In this document: piece by piece, positions 54,787 through 64,000 of the stretch
How positions within the stretch are numbered: position 1 is the first letter of the stretch
Layout of the letters: each line of letters opens with the position of its first letter
Source of the DNA: Microbacterium laevaniformans
GTDB lineage: Bacteria; Actinomycetota; Actinomycetes; Actinomycetales; Microbacteriaceae
DNA: 64,000 nt
NCBI RefSeq assembly: GCF_016907555.1
Contig: NZ_JAFBCE010000001.1
Span: 1,736,001-1,800,000 of the forward strand
Direction: 5' to 3'
Translations under genes and position numbers: made by a program
Notes under the pieces: model-generated
Told to the model about the DNA's origin: nothing
The model's database searches: none
The model's input: only the letters and a program-made list of their open reading frames with translations

Positions 54787-56583
54787 TCAGCCGATGAGCT
54801 CGGAGAGCTCGAACCAGCGCTCCTCCAGCGCAGCGATCTCGGCCTCGATCTCGCCGATCGCGCGCATCTTCTCGCCCAGCCCCGCGTAGTCGGACTGGTC
54901 GTGGTCGGCGAGGGCGGTGCGCGCGGCATCCGCCTGCGCGGTGAGCTTCTGGATGCGCCGCTCCGCCGCGGCGAGCTCCTTCTGCGCGGCGCGGAGGTCG
55001 GCGCCGGCCAGCGCCGGAGCAGTGTCGCCCTCCGAGCCGGCCACGACGGGCGCAGCCGGCTGGTCGCGCTGAACGGCGCGGAGCCTCAGGTATTCGTCGA
55101 TGCCTCCCGGCAAGTGCCGTAGCCGTCCGCCCATGACCGCGTACTGCTGGTCCGTGACGCGCTCGAGGAAGTAGCGATCGTGGGAGACGACCAGCAGCGT
55201 TCCGGCCCACGAGTCGAGGAGGTCCTCGATGGCAGCGAGCATGTCGGTGTCGAGGTCGTTGGTCGGCTCGTCGAGGATCAGCACGTTGGGCTGATCGAGC
55301 AGGATCAGCAGCAGCTGCAGGCGACGCTGCTGGCCACCGGACAGATCCTTCACGGGCGTCGACAGCTGCGCCGAGCTGAAGCCCATGCGCTCCAGCAGCT
55401 GGCCCGGCGTGAGCTCGGATGCCTTGGAGCCCGTTCCGATGGTGTAGCTCGTGCGCAGCCCCGAGATGACCACGCGCACCGGATCGTCCAGGTATTGGTC
55501 GAGCTCGTCCATCCGCTGCGTGAGCGTCGCGACCTTCACGGTCTTTCCGCGCTTGACCCGACCGTGGGTGGGCTCGACCGTGCCGGCGATGAGACCGAGG
55601 AGCGTGGACTTGCCGGCGCCGTTGACGCCGAGGATGCCGGTGCGCTCCCCCGGCGCGATGCGCCACTCGACGTCCTGCAGCACCAGTCGATCGCCGTAAG
55701 TCACGCCGGCGTCGAGCAGGTCGACGACGTCCTTGCCCAACCGGGACACGGCGAGCGACTGCAACTGCACCTTGTCGCGGATCTCGGGGACGTCAGCGAT
55801 GAGTTCATTGGCCGCCTCGATGCGGAACCGCGGCTTGCTGGTGCGCGCCGGCGCGCCGCGGCGCAGCCACGCGAGCTCTTTGCGTGCGAGGTTCTGTCGA
55901 CGCTGCTCGATCACGGCCGACTGGCGGTCGCGCTCGACGCGCTGCAGCACGTAGGCCGCGTAGCCGCCCTCGAACGGCTCGACGATGCGGTCGTGCACCT
56001 CCCACGTCTTGGTGCAGACCTCATCCAGGAACCATCGATCGTGGGTGACGACCAGGAGCGCACCCTGGGATGCCGACCAGCGCCGCGTGAGGTGCGCGGC
56101 GAGCCAGGCCACCGCTTCGACATCGAGGTGGTTCGTGGGCTCGTCGAGCGCCAGCACGTCCCAGTCTCCGACGAGCAGCTGCGCGAGCGCGACCCGTCGC
56201 CGCTGCCCTCCGGAGAGTCCGGCGACCGGGCCGTCCCAGTCCAGATCCCCCACGAGACCCGCGATCACGTCGCGCACACCCGCGTCACCCGCCCAGTCGT
56301 GCTCGGCGCGGTCGCCGACGACGCTCTGCGCGATGGTCAACGTGTCATCGAGCGTGTCGCCCTGGTCGAGCACGCCCACGCGCACGCCGCCGCGCACCGT
56401 CACGCGCCCGGCATCCGGCGTGAGGCGGCCGGCCAGCATGGCCATGAGGGATGACTTGCCGTCGCCGTTACGACCGACGATGCCGATGCGGTCGCCCTCG
56501 TCGACGCCGAGCGAGACGCGGTCGAACACGACCTTCGTGGGGAATTCCAGGTGGAGGCCTTCAGCCCCGAGCAGATGCGCCAT
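54787..56583 (-). CDS. ABC-F ATPase, Uup-like
   Basis: A 598-residue twin ATPase without membrane segments. First Walker A GRNGDGKSS (near 37-45), first LSGGQRRRVALAQ, then the P-site linker (RKELAWLRRGAPARTSKPRFR), second Walker A GVNGAGKST, and a second LSGGQQRRLQLLL. A C-terminal coiled coil (about 520-598; AQKELAAAERRIQKL) is Uup-like. ABC-F proteins act on ribosomes or, for Uup, on DNA junction/ribosome quality control. In many actinobacteria this gene follows ispE directly; here acetyltransferase and fragment genes intervene. Confidence 0.92.
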   Translation of the reverse strand: MAHLLGAEGLHLEFPTKVVFDRVSLGVDEGDRIGIVGRNGDGKSSLMAMLAGRLTPDAGRVTVRGGVRVGVLDQGDTLDDTLTIAQSVVGDRAEHDWAGDAGVRDVIAGLVGDLDWDGPVAGLSGGQRRRVALAQLLVGDWDVLALDEPTNHLDVEAVAWLAAHLTRRWSASQGALLVVTHDRWFLDEVCTKTWEVHDRIVEPFEGGYAAYVLQRVERDRQSAVIEQRRQNLARKELAWLRRGAPARTSKPRFRIEAANELIADVPEIRDKVQLQSLAVSRLGKDVVDLLDAGVTYGDRLVLQDVEWRIAPGERTGILGVNGAGKSTLLGLIAGTVEPTHGRVKRGKTVKVATLTQRMDELDQYLDDPVRVVISGLRTSYTIGTGSKASELTPGQLLERMGFSSAQLSTPVKDLSGGQQRRLQLLLILLDQPNVLILDEPTNDLDTDMLAAIEDLLDSWAGTLLVVSHDRYFLERVTDQQYAVMGGRLRHLPGGIDEYLRLRAVQRDQPAAPVVAGSEGDTAPALAGADLRAAQKELAAAERRIQKLTAQADAARTALADHDQSDYAGLGEKMRAIGEIEAEIAALEERWFELSELIG

Positions 56584-56687
56584 ATCGGTTCCAGGCTACG
56601 CGAGCGGGCGGACGGCCGATGGCCCCGTTCCCAGCATGGCCGGAGAGATGACATGAACACGTCGCCGCGATCTTCGCCGACTTCGAG

Positions 56688-56846
56688 ATGCCCAACCTGA
56701 AGAACATCGATCCGAGCGACGAGGCCGCCATGCAGAAGCTGCAGGAGGCTCAGGCCAAGGCCGAGGAGATCTCCACGAAGGGCCAGGAATCCTCGACGAA
56801 GCTGACCGCCGAGGCCAAGACTCTGCAGGAGGTCTGCGGCAGCTGA
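56688..56846 (+). pseudogene. Short C-terminal protein fragment
   Basis: The frame reads VAAIFADFEMPNLKNIDPSDEAAMQKLQEAQAKAEEI...LQEVCGS and stops at 56846. Upstream it hits a stop at 56649 with no proper start or Shine-Dalgarno. The helical, Lys/Glu-rich sequence ending in a lone Cys resembles the end of a secreted protein. It may be the tail of a deleted gene; a 52-residue protein from the ATG at 56688 is the alternative. Confidence 0.4.
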
Positions 56847-56907
56847 GACCTCTCACCAGTCGGGGCCCGGATCCGACACCGGTCCGGGCCCCGCGTGGAT
56901 CCAGGGC

Positions 56908-58218
56908 TCAGTACCAGAAGCTCAGACGCGGCGGCACCGTCGAGGCGAACAGCCGCGCCAGGCGCGACGGATCGTCGGCGACGAGCCTGCCGGCCCGCGC
57001 CAGCGTGACCGGCGAGACTCCGCCCAGCAGGATGGCCGACAGCTCGACCACCCCGAGCGTCGCCGTGGGCACTCCCACCGGCGGCTCATCGACGATGTCG
57101 ACCCCGGCGAGGCCCTCGGCATCCACCGTCAGCACGAACGTGCCGGCGGCGATGCCGAGCGGGTCGGCGACCCGCAGCGTCACGGCATCGGCGACGTCGT
57201 AGGTGCGCGCCGACAGGGCGGCCGGTACATCGAGGATCCGCGTGTAGTGGTGGTCGCGCACGGTAACGGTCGCGGCCCGCTGGTCGGCGATCATCCACCA
57301 CAGCGGCTCGTCGAGCGACAGTTCGCCGGCGCGCACCGTGGCGATGAGGTCCATCGTCAGCAGGAAGCGCCACAGCCCCGCGTACGCCTCGTCGGTCGCC
57401 GCGACCAGCAGCAGGACATCGACGGTGGACGCCACGAAGTCGTGCTCGTTCTCCGTGACCTTGTACAGGGCGACGCCGTCGACGTCTCCCGTTGCGGAGC
57501 GGTACTGGACTGCCCGCAGCTCCTCGGCCTTCTCGACGTCGGGTCGGGTGCCGAAGAAGCGGTCCCAGTGCCCGCCGGGCATGTCGATCTCGCCCGGCGT
57601 CTGCGCGCGCACGCGCTCGTGCAGCGCCGCGGCGATCTCGCGCCCCTGCGCGCGCGTGACGAAGTCGATGCGTCCCGGCGCATCGGGGCCCACCCACCGC
57701 GCCCGACGGGCGTCGATCGTCCACTGCGCGGCGAGCGCAGCGGGCGCGAAGCCGAAGCGGCCGTAGATCGTCGACTCGCTCACGGTGAGGATCGCGACGG
57801 GAAGCCCGCGCTCCACGGCGGTGCGCAGCTCCCCCGTCATCACGGAGCGCAGGATGCCGCGGCGGCGATGGGTGGGGGCGACGGTCACCGAGCTGATCGC
57901 GCAGGCCGGAACGGTCCCGCCGGGAAGGGTCAGCTCCGCCGCCCACGAGGCGAAGGTCGCCACCGGCACGTCCGGCTGGGGAGCGGTCCCATCGAACACG
58001 CCGATCTTGCGCCGGTACGCCGTGTGCGCGAAGAACGCGTCGCGCTGCACGTCGGTGCGCTCACCGCCCAGGAAGCCGCGGGAGACGGCCTCCAACCAGG
58101 CGTCGGTCTCGGTGCGCAGCGCATCGTCGACGCGCCGCACGATGAGCCCGCGGCCGGCGAGGTCGTCCGTCATGGTGCGGTCCAGCGACGCATCGTGGTG
58201 AGGGTGGCGATCGGACAT
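56908..58218 (-). CDS. GNAT-family N-acetyltransferase, Eis-like
   Basis: A 436-residue protein with the Eis layout: an N-terminal GNAT domain holding the acetyl-CoA motif VTVAPTHRRRGILRSVM (about 100-118), a second GNAT-like central domain, and a C-terminal sterol-carrier-like domain. It ends in FWY, and in Eis the terminal carboxylate takes part in catalysis. Eis enzymes acetylate aminoglycosides or lysines; here the substrate is unknown. ACGGAG precedes the ATG at 58218. It lies 64 bases downstream of ispE on the same strand. Confidence 0.85.
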   Translation of the reverse strand: MSDRHPHHDASLDRTMTDDLAGRGLIVRRVDDALRTETDAWLEAVSRGFLGGERTDVQRDAFFAHTAYRRKIGVFDGTAPQPDVPVATFASWAAELTLPGGTVPACAISSVTVAPTHRRRGILRSVMTGELRTAVERGLPVAILTVSESTIYGRFGFAPAALAAQWTIDARRARWVGPDAPGRIDFVTRAQGREIAAALHERVRAQTPGEIDMPGGHWDRFFGTRPDVEKAEELRAVQYRSATGDVDGVALYKVTENEHDFVASTVDVLLLVAATDEAYAGLWRFLLTMDLIATVRAGELSLDEPLWWMIADQRAATVTVRDHHYTRILDVPAALSARTYDVADAVTLRVADPLGIAAGTFVLTVDAEGLAGVDIVDEPPVGVPTATLGVVELSAILLGGVSPVTLARAGRLVADDPSRLARLFASTVPPRLSFWY

Positions 58219-58282
58219 GCGGTCTCCGTTCGTGAGGACGGTCTTCGGTCGATGTCTGCCCGGTGCGGCAGAGGTGCAGAAG

Positions 58283-59224
58283 TTAGGAGGTGATGACGCG
58301 CGCACCGGGGACGGGTCCGTGCACGTGCAGCACCCGCGAACCCGGTGCCGCCGAAGCGGCGAGTTCGGACGCCAGCGCCGACGCCCCGCGCTCATCGGCG
58401 GCGAGGAAGGCGACGGTCGGCCCGGACCCCGAGACGAGCCCTGCCAGCGCACCCGCGCGGTGACCTGCGCGCAGCGTCTCGGCCAGCGACGGCCGCAGCG
58501 AGAGGGCGGCGTCCTGCAGGTCGTTGCGGACGGCCGCGGCGAGTGCGGCGGGATCGCCCGCACGCAGCGCCTGCATCACGACGGGGTCGGCGGCGGGGAC
58601 ACCGTGGGCCGGCGCGATGTCGGGCAGCTCTCTCAACCGGTCCAGTTCCCGGTACACCGCGGGGGTCGCCAGTCCGTCCTCACTCGTCACGAGCACCCAG
58701 TCGAAGCGGCCCCGTGCCAGCGCCGGAGCGAGCTCGTCGCCGCGCCCCGTGCCGATGGCCGTCCCCCCGAGCACCGCGAACGGCACGTCCGCGCCCAGGG
58801 GCGCCGCGAGTTCTTGCAGTTCGAGGGTCGTGAGAGCTCCGCCGAGCAGCTCGTTGACGGCCACGAGAGCCGCCGCGGCATCCGCCGAGCCTCCGCCCAT
58901 GCCACCGGCGACGGGTACGCCCTTGTGAATGTCGAGGTGGATGCCGCCGCGCCACCCCAGCCGCTCCGCGACGCGCCGCGCGGCGCGCACGGCGAGGTTG
59001 GACTCGTCGAGGGGTACACCCGACACGTCCAGATCGCCGGTCACCGTGAGCGTGAAGTCGTCCGCGACCCGCGCCCACACGTCTTCGTACGCGGACACCG
59101 CCTGATACACCGAGGCCACGTCGTGGTAGCCGTCGGGCTGGACGTCACCGACGTCGAAGGCGATGTTGATCTTGCCGGGCGCACGCACGTGCACCCGGCG
59201 ACCGGCCGCCGCAGCGGTCGTCAC
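58283..59224 (-). CDS. ispE: 4-diphosphocytidyl-2-C-methyl-D-erythritol kinase
   Basis: A 313-residue GHMP kinase of the MEP isoprenoid pathway. APGKINIAFDVG with the conserved Lys, the ATP motif PVAGGMGGGSADAAAAL and the third motif VSGSGPTVAFLA are intact. The start is the GTG at 59222-59224, which overlaps the aldo/keto reductase stop as GTGA; the longer frame to 59239 would begin inside that gene. In most actinobacteria ispE follows rsmA directly; here three other genes separate them. Confidence 0.93.
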   Translation of the reverse strand: MTTAAAAGRRVHVRAPGKINIAFDVGDVQPDGYHDVASVYQAVSAYEDVWARVADDFTLTVTGDLDVSGVPLDESNLAVRAARRVAERLGWRGGIHLDIHKGVPVAGGMGGGSADAAAALVAVNELLGGALTTLELQELAAPLGADVPFAVLGGTAIGTGRGDELAPALARGRFDWVLVTSEDGLATPAVYRELDRLRELPDIAPAHGVPAADPVVMQALRAGDPAALAAAVRNDLQDAALSLRPSLAETLRAGHRAGALAGLVSGSGPTVAFLAADERGASALASELAASAAPGSRVLHVHGPVPGARVITS

Positions 59225-60285
59225 GAAGCGTCCGCCCACACCTCGCCGATACCGGCGGAGATGACGTCGATGCGCTCGAGCTCTTCCGCGTCGAAGGCGG
59301 GACCGTCCACGGCCGCGAGGTTCTCATCGAGCTGCTGCGGGCGCGAAGCGCCGATGAGCGCCGAGGCCACCACGCCGTCGCGCAGCACCCACTGCAGCGC
59401 GAGCTGCGCGAGGCTCTGTCCGCGCTCACGGGCGATCACGTTCAGCGCGCGCAGGCCCTCCAGCGCCGTATCGGTCAGACGGCGCCCGGGCAGCGACGAG
59501 CGCTCCTGCGACCGGGCCGAGGTGCCGTCGCCGAGATAGCGATCGGTGAGCAGGCCCTGCGCGAGCGGCACGAAGGCGATCGCCCCCATCCCCTCCTCCC
59601 GGAGCACGCCGGTCAGGCCGTCTTCGATCCATCGCCCGAGGATCGAGTAGGACGGCTGATGGATGATCAGCGGTGTGCCGAGCTCACGCGCCACCGCGGC
59701 CGCCTTCGCCGTCTGCTCGGGCTCGTACGACGAGATGCCGACGTAGAGCGCCTTGCCCTGACGCACGAGGGTGTCCAGCGCCGCGACCGTCTCCTCGATC
59801 GGCGTCACCGGATCGAAGCGGTGCGAGTAGAAGATGTCGACGTAGTCGAGCGACATGCGCGTCAGCGACTGCTCGGCGCTGGCGAGCAGGTACTTGCGCG
59901 ATCCCCATTGGCCGTAGGGCCCGTCCCACATGTCGTACCCGGCCTTGGACGAGATGATCAGCTCGTCCCGGTAGGGCCGGAAGTCCTCTCGCATCATGCG
60001 CCCGAAGTTCGTCTCGGCGCTGCCGTAGGGCGGACCGTAGTTGTTCGCGAGATCGAAATGGGTGATGCCGCGGTCGAAGGCGTGGCGCAGCAGCGCGCGC
60101 TGGTTGTCGAAGGGGACGTTGTCGCCGAAGTTCCACCACAGCCCTAGCGAGATCGCCGGCAGATACAGCCCGCTCGAGCCCACCTGACGAAACGCGGAGG
60201 CGGAGTAGCGGTCGGATGCCGCGGCGTACGGACGGTGCAGGTCGCCGCCGCGCGAGGCGGGGAAACGCTCGGAGGTGTCGGTCAC
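59221..60285 (-). CDS. Aldo/keto reductase (YghZ/L-glyceraldehyde-3-phosphate reductase-like)
   Basis: A 354-residue NADPH-dependent TIM-barrel reductase. The catalytic tetrad appears as Asp in HFDLANNYG, Tyr of the same motif, Lys in IISSKAGYDMW and His in FYSHRFDP. The insertion WDGPYGQWGSRKYLLASAEQSL is typical of the AKR14/YghZ group, which reduces L-glyceraldehyde 3-phosphate or methylglyoxal. The GTG start at 60285 lacks a clear Shine-Dalgarno and may be leaderless. It is coupled to ispE by GTGA. Confidence 0.88.
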   Translation of the reverse strand: MTDTSERFPASRGGDLHRPYAAASDRYSASAFRQVGSSGLYLPAISLGLWWNFGDNVPFDNQRALLRHAFDRGITHFDLANNYGPPYGSAETNFGRMMREDFRPYRDELIISSKAGYDMWDGPYGQWGSRKYLLASAEQSLTRMSLDYVDIFYSHRFDPVTPIEETVAALDTLVRQGKALYVGISSYEPEQTAKAAAVARELGTPLIIHQPSYSILGRWIEDGLTGVLREEGMGAIAFVPLAQGLLTDRYLGDGTSARSQERSSLPGRRLTDTALEGLRALNVIARERGQSLAQLALQWVLRDGVVASALIGASRPQQLDENLAAVDGPAFDAEELERIDVISAGIGEVWADAS

Positions 60286-60396
60286 CCGTCCAGGCTATCG
60301 ACCGCGACCGCTCACCGGGCCTGTCGCTCCCGAAACGCGCGGGAAACGCCGGCAACGTACGCTGAGGCTCTCCGACGATGAAGGGCGGTCCGCGTA

Positions 60397-61995
60397 ATGG
60401 CAGCACTGGAGGCACTCTCGCCGCACCCGCATCCCTGGTCGAGCCTGCTGGCCCGCGACGACCTGCGCTGGGTGGACGGCATCCTCCACGTCGTCCACGA
60501 CGACCTCACGCCCGAGATGGCGCGCATCGCGGACATCGGACTGGTCGCCGACGCCCTGGTCGCCGCCGGCATCGATCCGCTGCTCGCCCAAGACGACCAC
60601 GGCGCCGTGGTGATCGTGGTCGATGCCGCGGAGGGACGCGCGGCCCTGCGCGCCCTCGCCGCCACCGGAGCGCAGGAGCCGCTGTACGCGAAGACGCCGG
60701 GCGGTCCCGCCCGCCTCGCCGTCGATCTGCCCCTCCCCGACGCCGACGCCGTGTGGGCTCTGCGGCTGTTTCGCCCGCGGATCACGCAGAGCGGATCACT
60801 GCGCTACGGCAGCGCGCAGGGGGTGCGTCTGGAGACGTGGCGGACAGCCGGCGAGCTTGTCCACACACCACGACCCAACGCGCTCACGCGGCGGGTCTTC
60901 CCGGCATCCGACCTCGTTCCCACGACGGTCTGGCGCTATGGCAGGTCGTGGCGCACCGTGGTGGGCATGTTCGACGCACGCCCCCACCAGGTCAGCGTCG
61001 ACATCGACATGGTCTTCTCCTGGGTCGACGGATCGGCCAGCGAGTTCCAGCGACAGCGCGCCGCGCAGCAGGAGGAGTACGTCGTCGGCAAGGGCGACGA
61101 CGGGCCCGCCCGCTACCGTCACGTCGACGAGCTGCGGTATGCGCTGCGCAGCGTCCACATGTACGCACCCTGGGTGCGACGCATCTTCATCGCCACCGAC
61201 TCGCCGCATCCCGCCTGGCTGGCGGAGCACCCGCGGGTGACGGTCGTGCGCAGCGAGGAGTTCTTCGCCGACCCGTCCGTGCTCCCCACGCACAACTCCC
61301 ACGCCGTCGAGGCGCAACTGCACCGCATCGACGGGCTGGCCGAGCAGTTCCTCTACTCGAACGACGACATGTTCTTCGGCCGCCCCGTGACGGCCGAGAT
61401 GTTCTTCACCGCGGGCGGTCTCACCAAGTTCGTCGAGTGCGACGTCCGCATCGGGGCCGGTCCCACGCGCACGGAACGATCCGGCCACGACAACGCGCTG
61501 CGCGTCAATCGAGAGCTCCTGCGGGAGCGCTTCGGGCGGGTGATCCTGCGCGACCTCGAGCACTGCGCGGCCCCGATGCGGCGAAGCGTGGCCGCGGAGG
61601 TGGAGCGCGAGTTCGCCGACGACATCGCGCGCACGGCGGCATCCCGCTTCCGCAGCGCGACCGACGTCTCGGTGACCAACAGCCTCTATCACTACTACGC
61701 GCTGATGACCGGACGCGCGATCGCGACGAACGAGCCGCGCGTGCAGTACGTGCAGACCACGATGGCCTCGTCACTCAAGAAGATGCGCCGTTTGGAGCAG
61801 CGCCGCGACGCCGACATGTTCTGCCTGAACGACGGCGGCGAGACGGAGGTGCCGGAGGAGCTGCGCGTGCGGATGCTCCGCGAGACGCTCGAGCGGATGT
61901 TCCCGGTGCGTGCCCCGTGGGAGACGCCGGTCAGTGCAGCACGGACACCGGGCGTGTCGGCGGCGCCGACGGCCGCTGCACGCCGACGCCGGTGA
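60397..61995 (+). CDS. Stealth-family exopolysaccharide phosphotransferase
   Basis: A 532-residue protein with the four Stealth regions: CR1 [15 protein letters not shown] (near 208), CR2 [24 protein letters not shown] and [32 protein letters not shown]3 [18 protein letters not shown] and CR4 MFCLNDGGE. Stealth proteins transfer sugar-1-phosphates in capsule or teichoic-like polymers. An extra N-terminal 200-residue domain precedes CR1 and is not recognised. No other glycan genes adjoin. Its last 65 bases lie antisense to the 3' end of the phosphoesterase gene. Confidence 0.9.
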   Translation: MAALEALSPHPHPWSSLLARDDLRWVDGILHVVHDDLTPEMARIADIGLVADALVAAGIDPLLAQDDHGAVVIVVDAAEGRAALRALAATGAQEPLYAKTPGGPARLAVDLPLPDADAVWALRLFRPRITQSGSLRYGSAQGVRLETWRTAGELVHTPRPNALTRRVFPASDLVPTTVWRYGRSWRTVVGMFDARPHQVSVDIDMVFSWVDGSASEFQRQRAAQQEEYVVGKGDDGPARYRHVDELRYALRSVHMYAPWVRRIFIATDSPHPAWLAEHPRVTVVRSEEFFADPSVLPTHNSHAVEAQLHRIDGLAEQFLYSNDDMFFGRPVTAEMFFTAGGLTKFVECDVRIGAGPTRTERSGHDNALRVNRELLRERFGRVILRDLEHCAAPMRRSVAAEVEREFADDIARTAASRFRSATDVSVTNSLYHYYALMTGRAIATNEPRVQYVQTTMASSLKKMRRLEQRRDADMFCLNDGGETEVPEELRVRMLRETLERMFPVRAPWETPVSAARTPGVSAAPTAAARRRR

Positions 61996-62854
61996 TCCCC
62001 GCGTCCGCGAGGAGTCGCTGAGCCGCCTCGGGGTCGGTGTACTCCATGACGCGCGATACGTCGACCGGGACCACGGAGTGGACGACGGTGTCGTCGTACA
62101 CGTGGACGAGGTTGTAGGACTGCGCGCCGTCCTGCGGACGGGTGCCGCCGACCGGCACGGTGAGATCCTGTGCGTAGCAGGTCGAAGAGGCGACCGAGAC
62201 GGGGATGCCGGCAAACGTCGCGAACGTCGAGTAGTGGAGATGCCCGGCGATGATCGCGCGGACGTCGGTGCCGCGCACCACACGGGCGAGCCGGGCTTGG
62301 TCGCGCAGCTCCACGCTCGCCGCGAGCGCGAGCACGCTCGGCACGGGCGGGTGATGCATGGCGAGGATCGTGCCCAGCGGCGCGGGAGTGGCGAGCACCG
62401 CGGCGAGCCAGGCCAGCTGCGCGTCGCTGATCTCGCCGTAATGATGCCCCGGCACGGAGGTGTCCAGCGTGACGATGCGCAGGCCGTCGAACTCGTCGAC
62501 GCGATCGACGGGGCGAAGGTCCGCATCCTCGTCGCCCCACAGCTCGCTGCGGAACGCGGCGCGATCGTCGTGGTTTCCCATCACCCACACCACCGGCGCC
62601 TCGAGGCGTGCGGCCACGGGTTCCACCATCGCGCGCAGCATCGCATAGGCGGCACGTTCGCCGAGGTCGACGAGGTCACCCGTCACCACGATCGCGTCGG
62701 GACGCACGCCCGACGCTTCGATTCCGGCCAACGCACGAGCGAGGTGTTCCTCCCCCGAGACGCGGTCCCAGATGCGCGAGCCGGCGGCGCGCAGATGGGT
62801 GTCGCTGAGATGGAGCAGGACCCGTTCGGGAGCAGGATGCTCGGCCATACGCAT
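61931..62854 (-). CDS. Calcineurin-like metallophosphoesterase (CpdA type)
   Basis: A 307-residue class III phosphodiesterase. Metal motifs in order: HLSDTH (15-20), GDLVDLG, GNHDDR, MHHPP and GHLHYS, the full di-metal set. The layout matches CpdA-like cyclic-nucleotide phosphodiesterases, though other phosphodiester substrates are possible. The upstream sequence holds TAACAT about 12 bases before the ATG, so the message could be leaderless; an ATG two codons downstream is the alternative start. Confidence 0.9.
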   Translation of the reverse strand: MRMAEHPAPERVLLHLSDTHLRAAGSRIWDRVSGEEHLARALAGIEASGVRPDAIVVTGDLVDLGERAAYAMLRAMVEPVAARLEAPVVWVMGNHDDRAAFRSELWGDEDADLRPVDRVDEFDGLRIVTLDTSVPGHHYGEISDAQLAWLAAVLATPAPLGTILAMHHPPVPSVLALAASVELRDQARLARVVRGTDVRAIIAGHLHYSTFATFAGIPVSVASSTCYAQDLTVPVGGTRPQDGAQSYNLVHVYDDTVVHSVVPVDVSRVMEYTDPEAAQRLLADAGITGVGVQRPSAPPTRPVSVLH

Positions 62855-62965
62855 GGGCGCAATGTTACAAGCATGTTTCGTGACGGCGTGGTGAACATTG
62901 CGCGTCGTGTCGCCGATCGATCGACGGCGGGCCCGCGGCGACGACGCCGGCGTGCCTTCCGATGC

Positions 62966-63811
62966 CTACCGGGGAGCGCGGGCGATGGCGACGAAGTCCG
63001 CGATCGTGAGCTGCTCACCGCGCGCCGTCGGGTCGACACCCGCCGACTCCAACACCGCCGAGGCCGCGCTCGATGAGCCACCGAGTATCGGCGCCAGCGC
63101 CTGCCGCAGCATCTTGCGGCGCTGCTGGAACGCGGCATCCACCACCTGGAACGTCGCGCGACGCAGAGCCTCGTCGCCGCGCGGCTCGGGGTCACGACGG
63201 AACCCGACGAGCACGCTGTCGACGTTGGGCACCGGCCAGAAGACCTGCCGAGAGACGGTGCCGGCCAGCCGCCACGGGCCGTACCAAGCGGCCTTGACGC
63301 TGGGCGCCCCGTAGACCTTGGATCCCGGCGGAGCGGCGAGCCGCTCCCCCACCTCCGCCTGCACCATCACGACACCGCGCTCAAGGCCCGGAAAGGTCTC
63401 CATGAAGTGGAGCAGCACCGGCACGCTGACGTTGTACGGCAGGTTGGCGACGAGCACGTTCGGATCGCCCGGAAGCGCGGTGACGCGAAGGGCGTCGGCA
63501 TCCACGACCGTCAGCGCAACGTCGGCGACGCCGTGCGACGCGGCCGTGGCCGGCAGACGCTCGGCGAGGCGATGATCGATCTCGACGGCGGTGACCGCAG
63601 CGCCGGTCTCGAGGATCGCGAGCGTGAGCGACCCCAGCCCGGGACCCACCTCGACGACCCGGTCGGCGGCCGTCACCTCCGCGACGTGCACGATCTTTCG
63701 CACGGTGTTGGCATCGACGACGAAGTTCTGACCGAGCTTCTTCGTCGGTGTCACGTCGAGGTCGGCGGCGAGCGCGCGGATCTCGGCGGCTCCGAGCAGG
63801 GTCACGGGCAT
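62966..63811 (-). CDS. rsmA: 16S rRNA dimethyladenosine transferase RsmA/KsgA
   Basis: A 281-residue enzyme dimethylating A1518 and A1519 of 16S r[13 protein letters not shown] is the family opening; SAM motif I is [15 protein letters not shown] and motif IV is [14 protein letters not shown]. The C-terminal helical domain is complete. The start is the ATG at 63809-63811 ([11 protein letters not shown]); 11 upstream residues in the open frame are unlikely to be translated. It lies 111 bases before the phosphoesterase start. Confidence 0.94.
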   Translation of the reverse strand: MPVTLLGAAEIRALAADLDVTPTKKLGQNFVVDANTVRKIVHVAEVTAADRVVEVGPGLGSLTLAILETGAAVTAVEIDHRLAERLPATAASHGVADVALTVVDADALRVTALPGDPNVLVANLPYNVSVPVLLHFMETFPGLERGVVMVQAEVGERLAAPPGSKVYGAPSVKAAWYGPWRLAGTVSRQVFWPVPNVDSVLVGFRRDPEPRGDEALRRATFQVVDAAFQQRRKMLRQALAPILGGSSSAASAVLESAGVDPTARGEQLTIADFVAIARAPR

Positions 63812-63865
63812 GCGCTCCAGCCTATCCGGCGGAGCCTGCACCACGATCGGCAGTGCGCTCGTCGC

Positions 63866-64000
63866 CTAGGGGACCCAGTAGCCGACGGCACACAGCAGAC
63901 GCGTCTCGTCGTCGGCATCCGCGGGCGGTGCGATGGCGGGAGGGAACACGCCCCACTGGCGCCACTCGTCCGCGAACGCCACGACGTGTTCCTCGAGACC
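63866..64000 (-). CDS. C-terminus of an unidentified protein (partial)
   Basis: The minus-strand frame is open from the window edge and ends at the TAG at 63866-63868, giving 44 residues (EEHVVAFADEWRQWGV...LLCAVGYWVP). It is rich in Trp and acidic residues with one Cys. I do not recognise a family. It is co-directional with rsmA and its stop is 55 bases before the rsmA start. Confidence 0.6.
   Translation of the reverse strand, partial: GLEEHVVAFADEWRQWGVFPPAIAPPADADDETRLLCAVGYWVP

Overview
The window is high-G+C DNA (roughly 70%) from an actinobacterium. The best fit is Microbacteriaceae, probably a Microbacterium-like species. The pointers are the gene order enolase - septum-formation initiator - DUF501 - subtilisin-like protease - NDH-2, many GTG starts and ATGA/GTGA overlaps, PEP carboxylase, a glmU-prs pair behind tRNA-Gln, and a Stealth-type exopolysaccharide phosphotransferase. 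Genus is inferred from gene content and order, not from a database search. I found about 50 intact protein genes, two tRNAs, six broken or fragmentary genes, several operator-like palindromes and two convincing terminators. No insertion sequence, prophage, CRISPR array or rRNA was seen, and no gene-free stretch exceeds 300 bases. The longest gap, about 275 bases at 28155-28428, holds only promoter-like sequence.

Layout. 1-5.0 kb (minus): AI-2E-type permease (cut by the window edge), HtpX, LemA, a sugar-lactone oxidase and a PLP amino-acid deaminase/aldolase. 5.0-10.5 kb (minus): an unusual class-I tRNA with a UAA anticodon, NDH-2, subtilase, DUF501, FtsB/DivIC and enolase. 10.6-17.4 kb (minus): O-methyltransferase, DUF1648 protein with its YtrA-type GntR repressor, SGNH hydrolase, an MFS remnant, hisS, mazG, nhaA. 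17.6-26.8 kb: ppc, a hexapeptide-repeat protein, an APC permease, mfd and a small membrane protein. 26.9-28.2 kb: pth and rplY.

28.4-33.6 kb is a gluconate/idonate cluster: degenerate kinase paralogue, gntK, idnD, an SDR, gntP, and a divergent FadR-type regulator across a 38-bp palindrome. 33.7-38.9 kb is a second catabolic cluster for an unidentified carboxylate: FAH-family enzyme, MHS permease, IclR regulator, 2-hydroxyacid dehydrogenase and a frameshifted 3-hydroxyisobutyrate-dehydrogenase-like gene. Three copies of GTYCA-N6-TGRAY tie it together. gnd (38.9 kb) then links to the gluconate genes.

40.5-49.3 kb: corA, an ABC ATPase with a heavily damaged MacB-type permease, an OmpR/histidine-kinase pair, and a three-gene operon (FMN-binding lipoprotein, ApbE, NqrB/RnfD-like membrane protein fused to an NAD(P)H:flavin reductase). 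That operon looks like a compact trans-membrane flavin electron-transfer system and is the most interesting functional unit here. 49.4-54.8 kb: prs, glmU, tRNA-Gln, then a persulfide-type operon (CoA-disulfide reductase/rhodanese, 53-aa Cys-rich protein, CstR-like regulator) with a matching operator, and a MarR gene. 54.8-64 kb: ABC-F ATPase, Eis-like acetyltransferase, ispE, aldo/keto reductase, Stealth protein, metallophosphoesterase, rsmA and the C-terminus of an unidentified gene.
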